Assembly: GCA_041393395.1 (NCBI GenBank)
Contig: JAWKKG010000003.1
Span: 186,001-250,000, forward strand
DNA: 64,000 nt
Direction of reading: 5' to 3'
Source of the DNA: JAGQIB01 sp041393395
GTDB lineage: Bacteria > ARS69
Program-made: the position numbers and the translations under genes
Notes under the pieces: generated by a model
Told to the model about the DNA's origin: nothing
Database searches by the model: none
Seen by the model: the letters and a program-made list of their open reading frames with translations, nothing else
Shown: in pieces, positions 25,526 through 33,917 of the stretch
Numbering within the stretch: position 1 is the stretch's first letter
How the letters are laid out: each line of letters starts with the position of its first letter

Positions 25526-26980
25526 GTGAAAGTGCTCGTGACGGGCGCCACCGGCTACATCGCCGGTCGCCTCGTGCCGCGGCTCCTCGCCGCCGGCCAC
25601 GACGTGCGCGTGCTGGCGCGCGATCGCGCGCGTGTCCAGGACCGGTCGTGGGCGTCGCGCGTGGAGACGGTCGAGGGCGATCTCCTCGCCCCCGAAACCC
25701 TGGGGCCGGCGCTCGCGGGAGTCGACGCCGCGTATTACCTCGTTCACTCGATGTGCGGCGAGAAGAACTTCGCCGAGGTGGATCGGCGCGCCGCGCGGAA
25801 CTTCGTGGAGGCCGGGCGCGGGTTGCGACAGGTCGTGTACCTCGGGGGGTTGCTCCCGTCCGCCTTCCACGCGGACTCGCCGGACTCCGAGCACCTCGCG
25901 AGTCGCGCGGAGACCGGGCGCATCCTGGCCGAGGGGCTCCGGACCACGGAGCTGCGCGCGGGGCCCATCATCGGCAGCGGCTCGGCGTCGTTCGAGATGG
26001 TGCGCTACCTCACCGAGCGTCTGCCGGCGATGATCGCGCCGCGCTGGATCGCGAACGACGTGCAACCGATCGCGATCCGCGACGTGCTCGCGTACCTCGT
26101 CGGCGTGCTCGGGCGAGAGGACGCGCTCGGCGTGATCGACGTCGGCAGCGACCCGCTCGCGTTCCGGGAGATGATGTACGTCTACGCCGACGTGCGCGGC
26201 CTGAAGCGCTGGATCACGCCGGTGCCCGTTCTCGCACCGAAGCTCGCGGCGCTCTGGGTGGGACTCGTCACGCCGATCCCGAACTGTCTCGCGGTGCCGC
26301 TGGTGCAGGGCGTGGTGCGGCCGGTAGTCGGCGACACCACGCGGGCGCGGACGCTGTTTCCCGAGATCGAGCCGATTCCCTACCGCGCGGCGGTCGAGCT
26401 CGCGCTGAACCGCACCGACCGCGCCGACGTCGAGACCCGCTGGAGCGACGCCCTCGGCCGGTCGCGCACCGTATCGATGGAAGATCGCGAGGGCCTCGTG
26501 CGCGAGGTGCGCTCCCGCCTCGTGGACGCGCCGCCCGAGCGCGTGTTCGCGTCGTTCTCGTCGCTCGGCGGCGCGCGCGGCTGGCTCGTGTGGAACTGGG
26601 CCTGGCGGTTCCGCGGCTTCCTGGATCAGCTCGCAGGCGGTCCCGGGCTCCGCCGCGGCCGACGTCACCCGCAGCAGGCTCTCCCCGGCGACGCGATCGA
26701 CTTCTGGCGCGTGGAGGAGGCGCACGCGCCGAACCTGCTGCGCCTGCGCGCGGAGATGAAGGTGCCGGGTCGCGCGTGGCTGCAGTGGGAGGCGCGCCCG
26801 GAGGAGGGCCGGACGCGCCTCGTGCAGACCGCGATCTTCGCGCCGCGCGGGTTGCCCGGCGCGCTGTACTGGTACGGGGTCTACCCCGTGCACGCGAAGA
26901 TCTTCAGCGACCTCGTGCGCGCGATCGCGGAGGACGCGGAGCGCGGCGCTCCCGCTATCTCAGGCGAACGATCGGCGTGA
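25526..26980 (+). CDS. SDR-family NAD(P)-binding protein with C-terminal DUF2867
   Basis: 484 residues from GTG 25526 with GGGAG eight bases upstream; the much longer open frame before it is antisense to the FAD gene. The atypical short-chain dehydrogenase N-terminus has 'VLVTGATGYIAGRLVPRLL' (GxxGxxG) and 'YYLVHSM', followed by 'VYLGGLLP' and 'ELRAGPIIGSGSASFEMVRYLTERLP'. The C-terminal third ('RSRLVDAPPERVFASFSSLGGARGW', 'GDAIDFWRVEE', 'PRGLPGALYWYGVYPVH') is DUF2867, a START-like fold. The architecture is common for COG0702 nucleoside-diphosphate-sugar-epimerase-like proteins of unknown substrate. It is divergent from the lipid operon and its 3' end overlaps the convergent FG-GAP gene by 26 bases. 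Confidence 0.85.
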   Translation: MKVLVTGATGYIAGRLVPRLLAAGHDVRVLARDRARVQDRSWASRVETVEGDLLAPETLGPALAGVDAAYYLVHSMCGEKNFAEVDRRAARNFVEAGRGLRQVVYLGGLLPSAFHADSPDSEHLASRAETGRILAEGLRTTELRAGPIIGSGSASFEMVRYLTERLPAMIAPRWIANDVQPIAIRDVLAYLVGVLGREDALGVIDVGSDPLAFREMMYVYADVRGLKRWITPVPVLAPKLAALWVGLVTPIPNCLAVPLVQGVVRPVVGDTTRARTLFPEIEPIPYRAAVELALNRTDRADVETRWSDALGRSRTVSMEDREGLVREVRSRLVDAPPERVFASFSSLGGARGWLVWNWAWRFRGFLDQLAGGPGLRRGRRHPQQALPGDAIDFWRVEEAHAPNLLRLRAEMKVPGRAWLQWEARPEEGRTRLVQTAIFAPRGLPGALYWYGVYPVHAKIFSDLVRAIAEDAERGAPAISGERSA

Positions 26981-28751
26981 CGGACGATGTCCCGTCTTCC
27001 CGCGCCCGCGCTCGCACGAAGTACACGCCCGGCGCGACCTCCCGGCCGCCCTCGTCCCGCCCGTCCCACTCCGGGCCGGCGAGCGAGCGGACACTGCGTC
27101 CCGCGACGTCCACGATCTGGAGCTCGGATTCCCCGAGATCGAGCCCGGCGAAGCGAACCGAGTCGCGGAACGGGTTCGGTGTAGCGCGCAGCCACGACTC
27201 GCCGAGACCCGGCTCCAGCGCGCCCGTCGACAGCGGCTCGGTGATCGTCAGCCGCTGATCCGCCGGCACGTTCGTCAACGTCTGCACGATGCCCGAGGGC
27301 CACGTGACCTCGATCTCGCTCACGGTCGTCGCGTCGTCGAGCCCGAAGTGCTGGTCGAAGTTGCCGCTGGAGTAGCCGTCCGAGCTCGCGACGTCGCGGC
27401 GCTGGGAGACGATCTGGCCGCGGATCGTGGCGGTGACCCGCACGACCGCCCCCACCGCGGACCGGTTGCTCACGGTGCCGGCGCAGCGCACGCCGAGCCA
27501 GTGCCGCCCGTCGAGCTGCGCCTCGTTGCGGTACAGCGCGTTGACCTCGGAGTTCGCGTAGCAGCGCGCGGTGAACAGATCCAGGTCGCCGTCCTCGTCC
27601 CAGTCCGCCCACGACGCCCCGAACGTCCAGCCCTCGTCCGTCGCCACCGGCGAGTCGTTCATGCGCAGCAACACACCGCCGTCGTTGCGGTACAGGAAGT
27701 TCTTGCGGGGGCGGTTCGGCGACATCGCGAACGCGTTCGCGAGGAGCAGGTCGAGGTCGCCGTCGTTGTCCCAGTCGGCCCAGGTGGTGCCGACCGTGTA
27801 GCCGCGCTGCGTCGCCGGATCCTGGTCGAGGATGCGCACGAAGGTGGCGGTCCCGGTCTCCGTGAGCTGGTTGACGTAGAGGAAGTTCTCCTCCGCGTCC
27901 ATGTTGCCCACGATGAGATCGAGGTCGTCGTCGTTGTCGAAGTCGCCCCAGCTCGCGCTGAACGACTGCCCACCGTCGCTCGTCAGCGAGCCCGCCGTCG
28001 TCACGATCTCGAACGCGAGCGATCCGGTCTCTGTGAGCAGGTTGCGGTACAGACGGTTGTCCTGGCCGGCCTCCATCGCCACGAACACGTCGAGGTCGCC
28101 GTCGTCGTCGTAGTCGGCGAACGCGCCGTGCCGCGAGAGCAGACCGTCGGTGACGAGCGGGTCGCCCGCGATCGCGGTGAGGTTCCCCGCGCCGTCGTTG
28201 AGATAGAGGATGTCGTCCTCGGCGCTCGCGGCGTCGTTGCCGGCGTTCGCCACGAAGAGATCGAGATCGCCGTCGTTGTCCACGTCGACCCAGGCGACGT
28301 CTTCCGTGTGCGTGCCGGTGGTCACCTGCGGCCCCGTCGTCACGCGCACGAACGACCCGTCGCCCTGGTTCTGCCACTGGCCGTTGACCTGGCCGTACCA
28401 GCTCGAGGAGTACAGATCCGGGTCGCCGTCGTTGTCGACGTCGCCGAACGCGGCGCCGACGTCGCGCAGGCCGTCCATCGTGACGGGATCGCCGACGATC
28501 GCGGTGAGCGTGCCGGCGTCGTTGCGGTACAGCTCGTTCGGCTGCCCGCCCGGGCCGGCGTTCGAGACGAAGAGGTCGAGGTCTCCGTCGCCGTCGATGT
28601 CCGCCCAGTTCACGGAGCGCGAGTCCGTGGGGCCCGTGAACGGGTCGCCGGTGTCGATGCGCGTGAAGTTCTGGGCGAGCGCGAGGGCAGGGACGAGCAG
28701 CACGAGGGCGGCGCCTGTTCCGAGGCGCGCCGCGGGGACGCGAACCAGCAT
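26955..28751 (-). CDS. Secreted FG-GAP/VCBS-repeat protein with ASPIC/UnbV domain and sorting tail
   Basis: 598 residues. The ATG at 28751 has GGAGGAG upstream and is followed by a signal peptide ending 'ALALAQ'. About eight FG-GAP/VCBS repeats carry the 'W.D.D.DGDLDLF' calcium-loop pattern (residues about 30-420). They are followed by the ASPIC/UnbV module ('HWLGVRCAGT', 'GAVVRVTA', 'SSDGYSSGNFDQHFGL', 'VTWPSGIVQTL'), then 'ATPNPFRDSVRFAG' and a short FlgD-like domain ending 'PGVYFVRARA'. It should fold as a beta-propeller exported to the surface through a type IX-like route. The ligand is unknown. The repeated codons make the DNA internally repetitive. Confidence 0.9.
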   Translation of the reverse strand: MLVRVPAARLGTGAALVLLVPALALAQNFTRIDTGDPFTGPTDSRSVNWADIDGDGDLDLFVSNAGPGGQPNELYRNDAGTLTAIVGDPVTMDGLRDVGAAFGDVDNDGDPDLYSSSWYGQVNGQWQNQGDGSFVRVTTGPQVTTGTHTEDVAWVDVDNDGDLDLFVANAGNDAASAEDDILYLNDGAGNLTAIAGDPLVTDGLLSRHGAFADYDDDGDLDVFVAMEAGQDNRLYRNLLTETGSLAFEIVTTAGSLTSDGGQSFSASWGDFDNDDDLDLIVGNMDAEENFLYVNQLTETGTATFVRILDQDPATQRGYTVGTTWADWDNDGDLDLLLANAFAMSPNRPRKNFLYRNDGGVLLRMNDSPVATDEGWTFGASWADWDEDGDLDLFTARCYANSEVNALYRNEAQLDGRHWLGVRCAGTVSNRSAVGAVVRVTATIRGQIVSQRRDVASSDGYSSGNFDQHFGLDDATTVSEIEVTWPSGIVQTLTNVPADQRLTITEPLSTGALEPGLGESWLRATPNPFRDSVRFAGLDLGESELQIVDVAGRSVRSLAGPEWDGRDEGGREVAPGVYFVRARAREDGTSSVTPIVRLR

Positions 28752-28827
28752 GGGTCTCCTCCGGGGTGAGCGAGCTTGTTCCGGGGGAAAGGGGGTTGCG
28801 CCCCGGGGGCTGCCTCGACTATCCGCG

Positions 28828-28877
28828 ATCTTGGTCTGGTCGAATGGGCCAAGATTCGTGAAAGTGAGTGGGCCAAG
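28828..28877. promoter_or_regulatory. Candidate regulator binding region between the FG-GAP gene and the MocR gene
   Basis: TGGGCCAAG occurs twice as a direct repeat (28845-28853 and 28869-28877, 24 bases apart). A third half-site, CTTGG, is inverted at 28830-28834. Together ATCTTGG (28828-28834) and CCAAGAT (28849-28855) form an exact 7-base inverted repeat. The 244-base gap separates divergent genes. MocR-type regulators are known to use combinations of direct and inverted half-sites near their own promoter, so autoregulation is plausible. Confidence 0.4.
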
Positions 28878-28995
28878 CGAGGCCGGCGCGGTCCGATTCC
28901 GGCCCGGCCCGGTCCACAATCCGATCCGGCCCAGTCCGCGGCGACGGCGGTGCGAAAGGGCGAGCGGGGCCGGAGAGAACCAGGCGGGGAACGCA

Positions 28996-30462
28996 ATGCT
29001 CCTGAAACTGGAGCCCACGGGACCCTGGAGCGAACGCATCTACTCCGCCCTGCGGCGGGCGATCCTCGCGGGCGAGCTCTCTCCCGGTGCGCGCGTGCCG
29101 GCCAGCCGGCGGCTCGCGGCCGACCTCGGAGTGGCGCGCAACACGGTCGTCGGGGCCTACGAGCGCCTGATCGCGGAAGGGTTCCTGCGGGGCCACGGTG
29201 CCGCGGGCACGCTCGTGTGCGACGTGTCGCCGCGGGGGCTCGCGCGCGCGCCGCGGAGCGCGAAGCGCCCGGCGCCACCGCGGCTCGGCGCGGAAGGGCG
29301 GCGCATCGCGAAGGATCCGCACCTCTACCATCCGGCCGCCCGTCGGCCCGGTCCGCGCCGACGTTTCGACTTCCGGTACAACGCGTCCGTGGCCGACGCG
29401 ACGTCGCGCCGCGAGTGGGGTCGACTCGCGCGCCGCGTCCTCGCGCGCCACGAGAACGCGCCGCCGGACTACGAGTTCCAGGAGGGACCGGGCGCGCTGG
29501 AGCAGTCGCTCGTGCGCTACCTCGCGAGCACGCGCGGCGTGGACTGCACGCCCGAGCAGGTCGTCCTGGTGCCGAATCCGCAGGCAGGCCTCGCGCTCGC
29601 CGCGCGGCTGTTCGTGGATCCCGGCGACGCCGTCGCGCTCGAGGATCCGCACTATCTCGGGGCACGATCCACGCTGCGCGGTCGCGGCGCACGGCTCCTG
29701 CCCGTCCCGGTGGACGACTCCGGCCTTCGCCCGGATCGCCTGCCCGAGCGACGGGACATCCGGTTCGTGTACGCGACGGCCTCGCACCAGTGGCCGACCG
29801 GCGCCACGTTGCCGGTCGGACGCCGCCTCGCGTTGCTCGAGTGGGCGCGGCGACGTCGCGCGTACGTCGTCGAGAACGATCACAACTCCGAGCACCTGTA
29901 CGGAGGCACGCCGGTGCAATCGATGCAGGGGCTCGACCCGCACGATCGCGTCATCTACCTCGCGACGTTTCACCGCCTGTTCCGCCCGCCGCCCGGGATC
30001 GCGTTCGCGGTCGTGCCGCAGGCGCTGACGGAAACGTTCCGCGGCGCGGCGAACCATCACGGCCTGCATCCGTCGCGCCTGATCCGCGACACGCTCGAAC
30101 GTTTCCTCGAGGAAGGATGCCTCGAGCGCCTCGTGCGGCGGGCGTCGCGACGGATGCGTGCGCGAAGGGTCCGCCTGCAGACCGCGCTGGACGCGCTCGG
30201 CCGACACGATCTCGACGTACGCGCGTCGTCGGGGGGGACCCACCTGTACGTGCGACTGCGGGGCTGGTCGCGGCCGGAGGTCGCTGCGCTCGTGGCGCGG
30301 GCGGCGACCCGCGAGGTCGAGGTGCACGACGACTCGCCGTTCTGGCTCCAGCCGCCGCGCGATCCGGGGCTGCTCGTGGGTTTCGCGGAGATCGCGGAGG
30401 ATCGGATCGAGGAAGGCGTCGCGCGGCTCGGGGAGGCGATGAGCGAAGCGCGCGGTTCCTAG
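28996..30462 (+). CDS. MocR/PdxR-like GntR-family regulator with degenerate aminotransferase domain
   Basis: 488 residues from ATG 28996. The N-terminal winged helix has 'LYSALRRAILAGELSPGARVPASRRLAADLGVARNTV'-type GntR sequence (residues 12-75). The C-terminal fold-type I aminotransferase domain (about 125-480) retains 'EFQEGPGALEQSLVRYLASTRG', 'DPHYLGARSTL', 'ASHQWPTGATLP' and 'ENDHNSEHLYGG'. Where family members read '[FS]SK..[FL]P' this one reads 'LATFHRLFRPPPG', so the Schiff-base lysine is Arg327 (codon 29974-29976) and the Tyr of 'DDYDSE' is His. It may not bind PLP covalently. It is divergent from the FG-GAP gene and convergent with the phosphotransferase gene (4-base overlap). Confidence 0.9.
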   Translation: MLLKLEPTGPWSERIYSALRRAILAGELSPGARVPASRRLAADLGVARNTVVGAYERLIAEGFLRGHGAAGTLVCDVSPRGLARAPRSAKRPAPPRLGAEGRRIAKDPHLYHPAARRPGPRRRFDFRYNASVADATSRREWGRLARRVLARHENAPPDYEFQEGPGALEQSLVRYLASTRGVDCTPEQVVLVPNPQAGLALAARLFVDPGDAVALEDPHYLGARSTLRGRGARLLPVPVDDSGLRPDRLPERRDIRFVYATASHQWPTGATLPVGRRLALLEWARRRRAYVVENDHNSEHLYGGTPVQSMQGLDPHDRVIYLATFHRLFRPPPGIAFAVVPQALTETFRGAANHHGLHPSRLIRDTLERFLEEGCLERLVRRASRRMRARRVRLQTALDALGRHDLDVRASSGGTHLYVRLRGWSRPEVAALVARAATREVEVHDDSPFWLQPPRDPGLLVGFAEIAEDRIEEGVARLGEAMSEARGS

Positions 30463-31094
30463 CGCGCGGTCGCGTCCCCGGCGTCGATCTCGACCTCGTT
30501 CGAGGTGCGCGCTTCCTCGTCCGCCATCGACTTCGCCACGAGACGCATGCGCTGGATCGCGGTGTGGTTCGCGAGCAGCGCGAGGACCCAGACCACGAGC
30601 CGCAGTCCCATCTCGCCGAAGAAGCTGCCGAGCGCGAGCAGCACGATGCGCTCCGGCCGTTGCAGCAATCCGCCGGAGACCTCCACGCCGAGGCCCTCCG
30701 CGCGCGCCTTCGTGTACGAAACCATCAGGGATCCGGTGATCGCGAACACGATCGCGATCTGCGTGAACGGCTCGCCCTGGCAGCGCCACAGGATGCCCGC
30801 GAACACGAAGATCTCCGCGTACCGGTCGAGGCTCGAATCGAGGAACGCGCCGTAGCGCGAGATGCGTCGGCCTTCGCGGGCCACCGCGCCATCCAGCAGA
30901 TCGAACACGCCGGCCAGGAGCAGCAGGAAAGCGGCGAGGGCCAGGGTGCCACCCGCGTAGACCCAGCCCGACGCGAGCGAGATCACGAGCCCGAACAACG
31001 TCAGCGTGTTCGGGTGGATGCGTGCTCGAATGAGGGCCTGGGTGAGGGGCCGGAGGATGGAGAGGACGGCGGGCTTGAGATCCTTGGCGTTCAC
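30459..31094 (-). CDS. CDP-alcohol phosphatidyltransferase family membrane protein
   Basis: 211 residues from GTG 31094. The full family motif D-x2-D-G-x2-A-R-x8-G-x3-D-x3-D is present at residues 65-90 (D65, D68, G69, A72, R73, G82, D86, D90), preceded by 'IHPNTLTLFGLVISLASG'. Six hydrophobic helices are visible. These enzymes join CDP-diacylglycerol (or CDP-archaeol) to an alcohol such as glycerol 3-phosphate or an inositol phosphate; the substrate cannot be fixed by eye, although the N-terminal 'RxxxxxxIHPN' form is common in phosphatidylinositol-phosphate synthase-like proteins. Its ribosome binding site lies in the hairpin at 31102-31139. Confidence 0.9.
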   Translation of the reverse strand: MNAKDLKPAVLSILRPLTQALIRARIHPNTLTLFGLVISLASGWVYAGGTLALAAFLLLLAGVFDLLDGAVAREGRRISRYGAFLDSSLDRYAEIFVFAGILWRCQGEPFTQIAIVFAITGSLMVSYTKARAEGLGVEVSGGLLQRPERIVLLALGSFFGEMGLRLVVWVLALLANHTAIQRMRLVAKSMADEEARTSNEVEIDAGDATAR

Positions 31095-31101
31095 GAGGGT
31101 G

Positions 31102-31139
31102 CCTCCCGACGCCCAGGGTGCCGTCCGGGCGCCGGGAGG
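31102..31139 (-). promoter_or_regulatory. Stable RNA hairpin that sequesters the Shine-Dalgarno of the phosphotransferase gene
   Basis: In the minus-strand transcript the arm from 31139-31127 pairs over 13 positions with the arm from 31114-31102: twelve Watson-Crick pairs plus one G-U wobble, with a 12-base loop. The downstream arm ends in GGGAGG, which stands seven bases before GTG 31094 and is the only good ribosome binding site. The wobble is tolerated only in the minus-strand RNA; in the opposite orientation it is an A-C mismatch, which supports a role in this transcript. It lies in the 135-base gap after rsmI. Confidence 0.6.
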
Positions 31140-31229
31140 TCAAGAAAACGACGGCGGACCCGGTCCCGGGTGGCCGAGCCCTCCCAACTGCAGGAAACTC
31201 CGCCTCTCCGGCCGCGGGATCGCCCGGCG

Positions 31230-32087
31230 CTATTCCCCAAGTGCCCTCGCCCGCCGGACGAGCCCGTTGCGCGGGAGGCCCGTCTCCTCGGCCACGAGCC
31301 GGGCCGCGGCGTCGGCGGAGACTCCGGCGCGGCGGACCAGGGCCAGCAGCCGGTCGATGGGCAGGGAGACGTCTTCGGTCGGCTCGGCGCTTCCCCCCGC
31401 CACCACGAGGACGAACTCTCCCCGGGCTTCCTCCCCGAACCGCCCGGCCAGCTCTTCGAGTGTCCCCTCGGCGACTTCCTCATGCAGCTTCGTCGCCTCC
31501 CGAACGATCGTTGCGAGGCGTTCGGAGCCGAGAACGTCGGCGGCATCGGCGAGCATCGCGCCGATCCGGTGCGGGGACTCGTAGAACACGATCGTTCGAG
31601 TGTCCGCCGCGAGTTCCTCGAGGCGCTTCCGGCGTGCCCCCGCCTTCGCCGGCAGGAACCCCTCGAACACGAACGATTGTCCGGCCAGCGACGACACCGA
31701 GAGAGCGGCCGCGATGGCCGACGGTCCCGCGATGGGCTCGACCCGGATCCCGGCCCGATGCGCCGCCGCCACGAGCACGGCCCCGGGATCCGAGACACCC
31801 GGCGTGCCCCCGTCCGTCACCAGGGCGAACGTTCGTCCTTCCAGGAGTCGCTTCACGATCGGACCGACCTGCTGCTTCTCCTTCGGTGCGAAGTACGAGA
31901 ACAGCGGCTTCTTCGGCAGGCCGAGCTGCTCGAGCAGGCGGCCCGTCCGGCGCGTGTCCTCGCAGACGATGCCGTCACACATCTCGAGTGCTTCCCGGCC
32001 GCGCGGCGAGAGGTCGCCGAGGTTCCCGATCGGCGTGGCGACGACGAGGAGCTTGCCGGCAACCGAACGATCGGATCGATGGCTCAT
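31230..32087 (-). CDS. rsmI: 16S rRNA (cytidine-1402-2'-O)-methyltransferase
   Basis: 285 residues. The ATG at 32087 overlaps the nadE stop (ATGA). Tetrapyrrole-methylase fold: 'VVATPIGNLGDLSPRGREAL' at the N-terminus, 'CEDTRRTGRLLEQLG', 'ALVTDGGTPGVSDPGAVLV', 'PIAGPSAIAAALSVSSL', 'FVFEGFLPAKAGARRKRLEEL', 'IVFYESPHRI' and a C-terminal Lys/Arg-poor tail. RsmI methylates the ribose of C1402 in the ribosomal decoding centre using SAM. It is the last gene of the nitrilase-nadE-rsmI set. Confidence 0.96.
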   Translation of the reverse strand: MSHRSDRSVAGKLLVVATPIGNLGDLSPRGREALEMCDGIVCEDTRRTGRLLEQLGLPKKPLFSYFAPKEKQQVGPIVKRLLEGRTFALVTDGGTPGVSDPGAVLVAAAHRAGIRVEPIAGPSAIAAALSVSSLAGQSFVFEGFLPAKAGARRKRLEELAADTRTIVFYESPHRIGAMLADAADVLGSERLATIVREATKLHEEVAEGTLEELAGRFGEEARGEFVLVVAGGSAEPTEDVSLPIDRLLALVRRAGVSADAAARLVAEETGLPRNGLVRRARALGE

Positions 32088-32965
32088 CGGGCGCGGGGCG
32101 GGAGTCGGCGGTCCTTCGCTCCCCCGCCGTCGCGCGGATAGCGGAAGTCCGGACCGATCGTTCGGGTGGTGAGCTTCGCGATAAGGGGCGGCCGGCGTGT
32201 GTACTGGTTCACGCGCACTCGTCGCGAGATGGAACGAACGAACGCATCGTCGAATCCCTCCGCCACGAGGCGATCCGGCCCCACGCGCTCGTCGATGAGC
32301 CGGAACAGGAGCGCGTCCAGCTCGTCGTAGGTGGCGCCGAGCTCCTGCTCGTCGGATTGCCCGGCCCACAGGTCGGCGGTCGGAGGCTTCGTGCGGACGG
32401 TCTCCGCTACTCCGAGTTCGGTCGCGAGGGCCCGTACGTGGGTCTTGTAGAGGTCCCCGATCGGATTGATCGCGGAGGCGAGGTCTCCGAACAGGGTGCC
32501 GTATCCGAGCAGCAGCTCCGTCTTGTTGCTCGTGCCGAACACGAGGCCGTTCACCTCGGCCGAGACGTCGTAGAGCACGATCATGCGGCAGCGCGCGAAC
32601 ACGTTGCCCCGCCGGAGCGGCGACGCGTCCGGAGCGTGCTTCAGGTAACCGGCCGCCATCTCTCCGATCGGCACCACCCGCGTCTGCACACCGGTGTCGG
32701 CCGCGACGCGTTCCGCGTCCGCGAGGCTCGCGGGAGACGACGTGTCCGCCGGCATCATCACCGCGGTGACGTTCTCGGGACCGAGCGCCTCGGCCGCGAG
32801 GTGACACACGACCGCGGAGTCGATGCCGCCGGACAGTCCGAGCACGCCGCGCGACAACCCCGCCACCTGCGTCTCGTGGCGCAGAAACGATACGAGGATG
32901 CGACGGACCGTGCGCGGCTCCAGCGCCGGGACCCCGACTCCGGGTGGGACGCGCGTCGCGCTCAC
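32084..32965 (-). CDS. nadE: NAD+ synthetase, ammonia-dependent type
   Basis: 293 residues from GTG 32965, which overlaps the stop of the nitrilase gene (GTGA). The ATP-pyrophosphatase loop is 'VLGLSGGIDSAVVCHLAAEALG' (SGGIDS at 45-50), followed by 'VMMPADTSSPASLADAERVA', 'NVFARCRMIVLYDVSAEVNGLVFGTSNKTELLLGYGTLFGDLASAINPIGDLYKT' region and 'KPPTADLWAGQSDEQELGATYDELDALL'. It adenylates and amidates deamido-NAD in the last step of NAD synthesis. The glutaminase partner is encoded immediately upstream as a separate protein. Confidence 0.96.
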   Translation of the reverse strand: MSATRVPPGVGVPALEPRTVRRILVSFLRHETQVAGLSRGVLGLSGGIDSAVVCHLAAEALGPENVTAVMMPADTSSPASLADAERVAADTGVQTRVVPIGEMAAGYLKHAPDASPLRRGNVFARCRMIVLYDVSAEVNGLVFGTSNKTELLLGYGTLFGDLASAINPIGDLYKTHVRALATELGVAETVRTKPPTADLWAGQSDEQELGATYDELDALLFRLIDERVGPDRLVAEGFDDAFVRSISRRVRVNQYTRRPPLIAKLTTRTIGPDFRYPRDGGGAKDRRLPPRAR

Positions 32966-33882
32966 TCGCGTTCCTCGGCGCTCGACTCCGTGCGCTGGCG
33001 ATCCTCCGCGCTCAATCCCGGCAGCGTCTCACGACGTTTCTCCTGGATGCGCGCGAGCTCCGCGATCACGAGCGGGAGTCGTTCGTCGCGCAGCAGCGGC
33101 GTCTGGATGCGCTCGCGCCGCACGAGATCGAGATCGATCGGCGCCGTGGGCTGATCCGGGTCGTGGTAGCGACCCTTGAGGGCCACCGTCCCCGCCGGGT
33201 CCACGATCTCCGAGCCGCCCCAGAACTCCACGCCGTCGTCGAAGCCGACGCGGTTCGCGTACACGACGTACATCGTGAGCGACGACGCGTACGTCAGCAG
33301 CAGACGTTCCCACGCGCTGCTGCTCTTGGCGTGCCCTTCGTGATCGAGCCCGCGCGTGGGACCCGCGGAGAGCACGAGCAGCGCGATCGCCCCGTCGAGC
33401 GCGGCGAGGTACGGAATCGGCAGGTGCCAGACATCCTCGCACACGAGCATCGCGAAGCGACCGAAGCGCGTCTCGAACGCGCGCACCGATTCGCCGGACG
33501 CGAAGTAGCGGCCCTCCTCGAAGAGACCGTACGTCGGCAGGTGCACCTTGCGGTGGACGTGCACGATCTCGCCGTCTTCCAGGTACGCGGCCGAGTTGAA
33601 GAACCGGTGATCCGGCGTCTCCTCCACGAAGCCGAACGCGATCGACACGCCGCGCGACGCTTCCCGCAGCGCGCTCATCTCCGCGGAGTCGAGCGGGATC
33701 GCGACCTCGGACACGTGGTCGCGCAGCGCGTATCCGGTGAGTGCGAGCTCCGGAAACACGAGCAGGTCCACACCGTTCGCCGCCGCGTCGCGCGCCGCGC
33801 TCAGCATGCGTTCGAGATTCGTGGGCACGTCGCCGAGAACGGGGGCGAGCTGCGCGATGCGAACGACGACACGATCCGACAT
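32962..33882 (-). CDS. Carbon-nitrogen hydrolase, probable glutaminase partner of NadE
   Basis: 306 residues from ATG 33882 behind GGGGGAG. The nitrilase catalytic triad is intact: Glu45 in 'VFPELALTGY', Lys112 in 'HRKVHLPTYGLFEEG' and Cys148 in 'MLVCEDVWHL'. 'TYGLFEEGRYFASG' and 'CEDVWH' are the forms found in the glutaminase half of glutamine-dependent NAD synthetases. The four-base overlap with nadE strongly suggests it supplies ammonia to that enzyme as a split version of the usual fusion. A stand-alone nitrilase or amidase is the alternative. Confidence 0.9.
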   Translation of the reverse strand: MSDRVVVRIAQLAPVLGDVPTNLERMLSAARDAAANGVDLLVFPELALTGYALRDHVSEVAIPLDSAEMSALREASRGVSIAFGFVEETPDHRFFNSAAYLEDGEIVHVHRKVHLPTYGLFEEGRYFASGESVRAFETRFGRFAMLVCEDVWHLPIPYLAALDGAIALLVLSAGPTRGLDHEGHAKSSSAWERLLLTYASSLTMYVVYANRVGFDDGVEFWGGSEIVDPAGTVALKGRYHDPDQPTAPIDLDLVRRERIQTPLLRDERLPLVIAELARIQEKRRETLPGLSAEDRQRTESSAEERE

Positions 33883-33917
33883 GAGATCTCCCCCGGGGCC
33901 CGGCCCGCGATACCCGG

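Noticed and set aside
27550..28640. Regularly spaced GTCGCCGTCGTTGTC-like repeats, at first sight array-like
   Set aside because: They are codons for the D-N-D-G-D loops of FG-GAP repeats, in frame and varying at third positions; not a CRISPR array.
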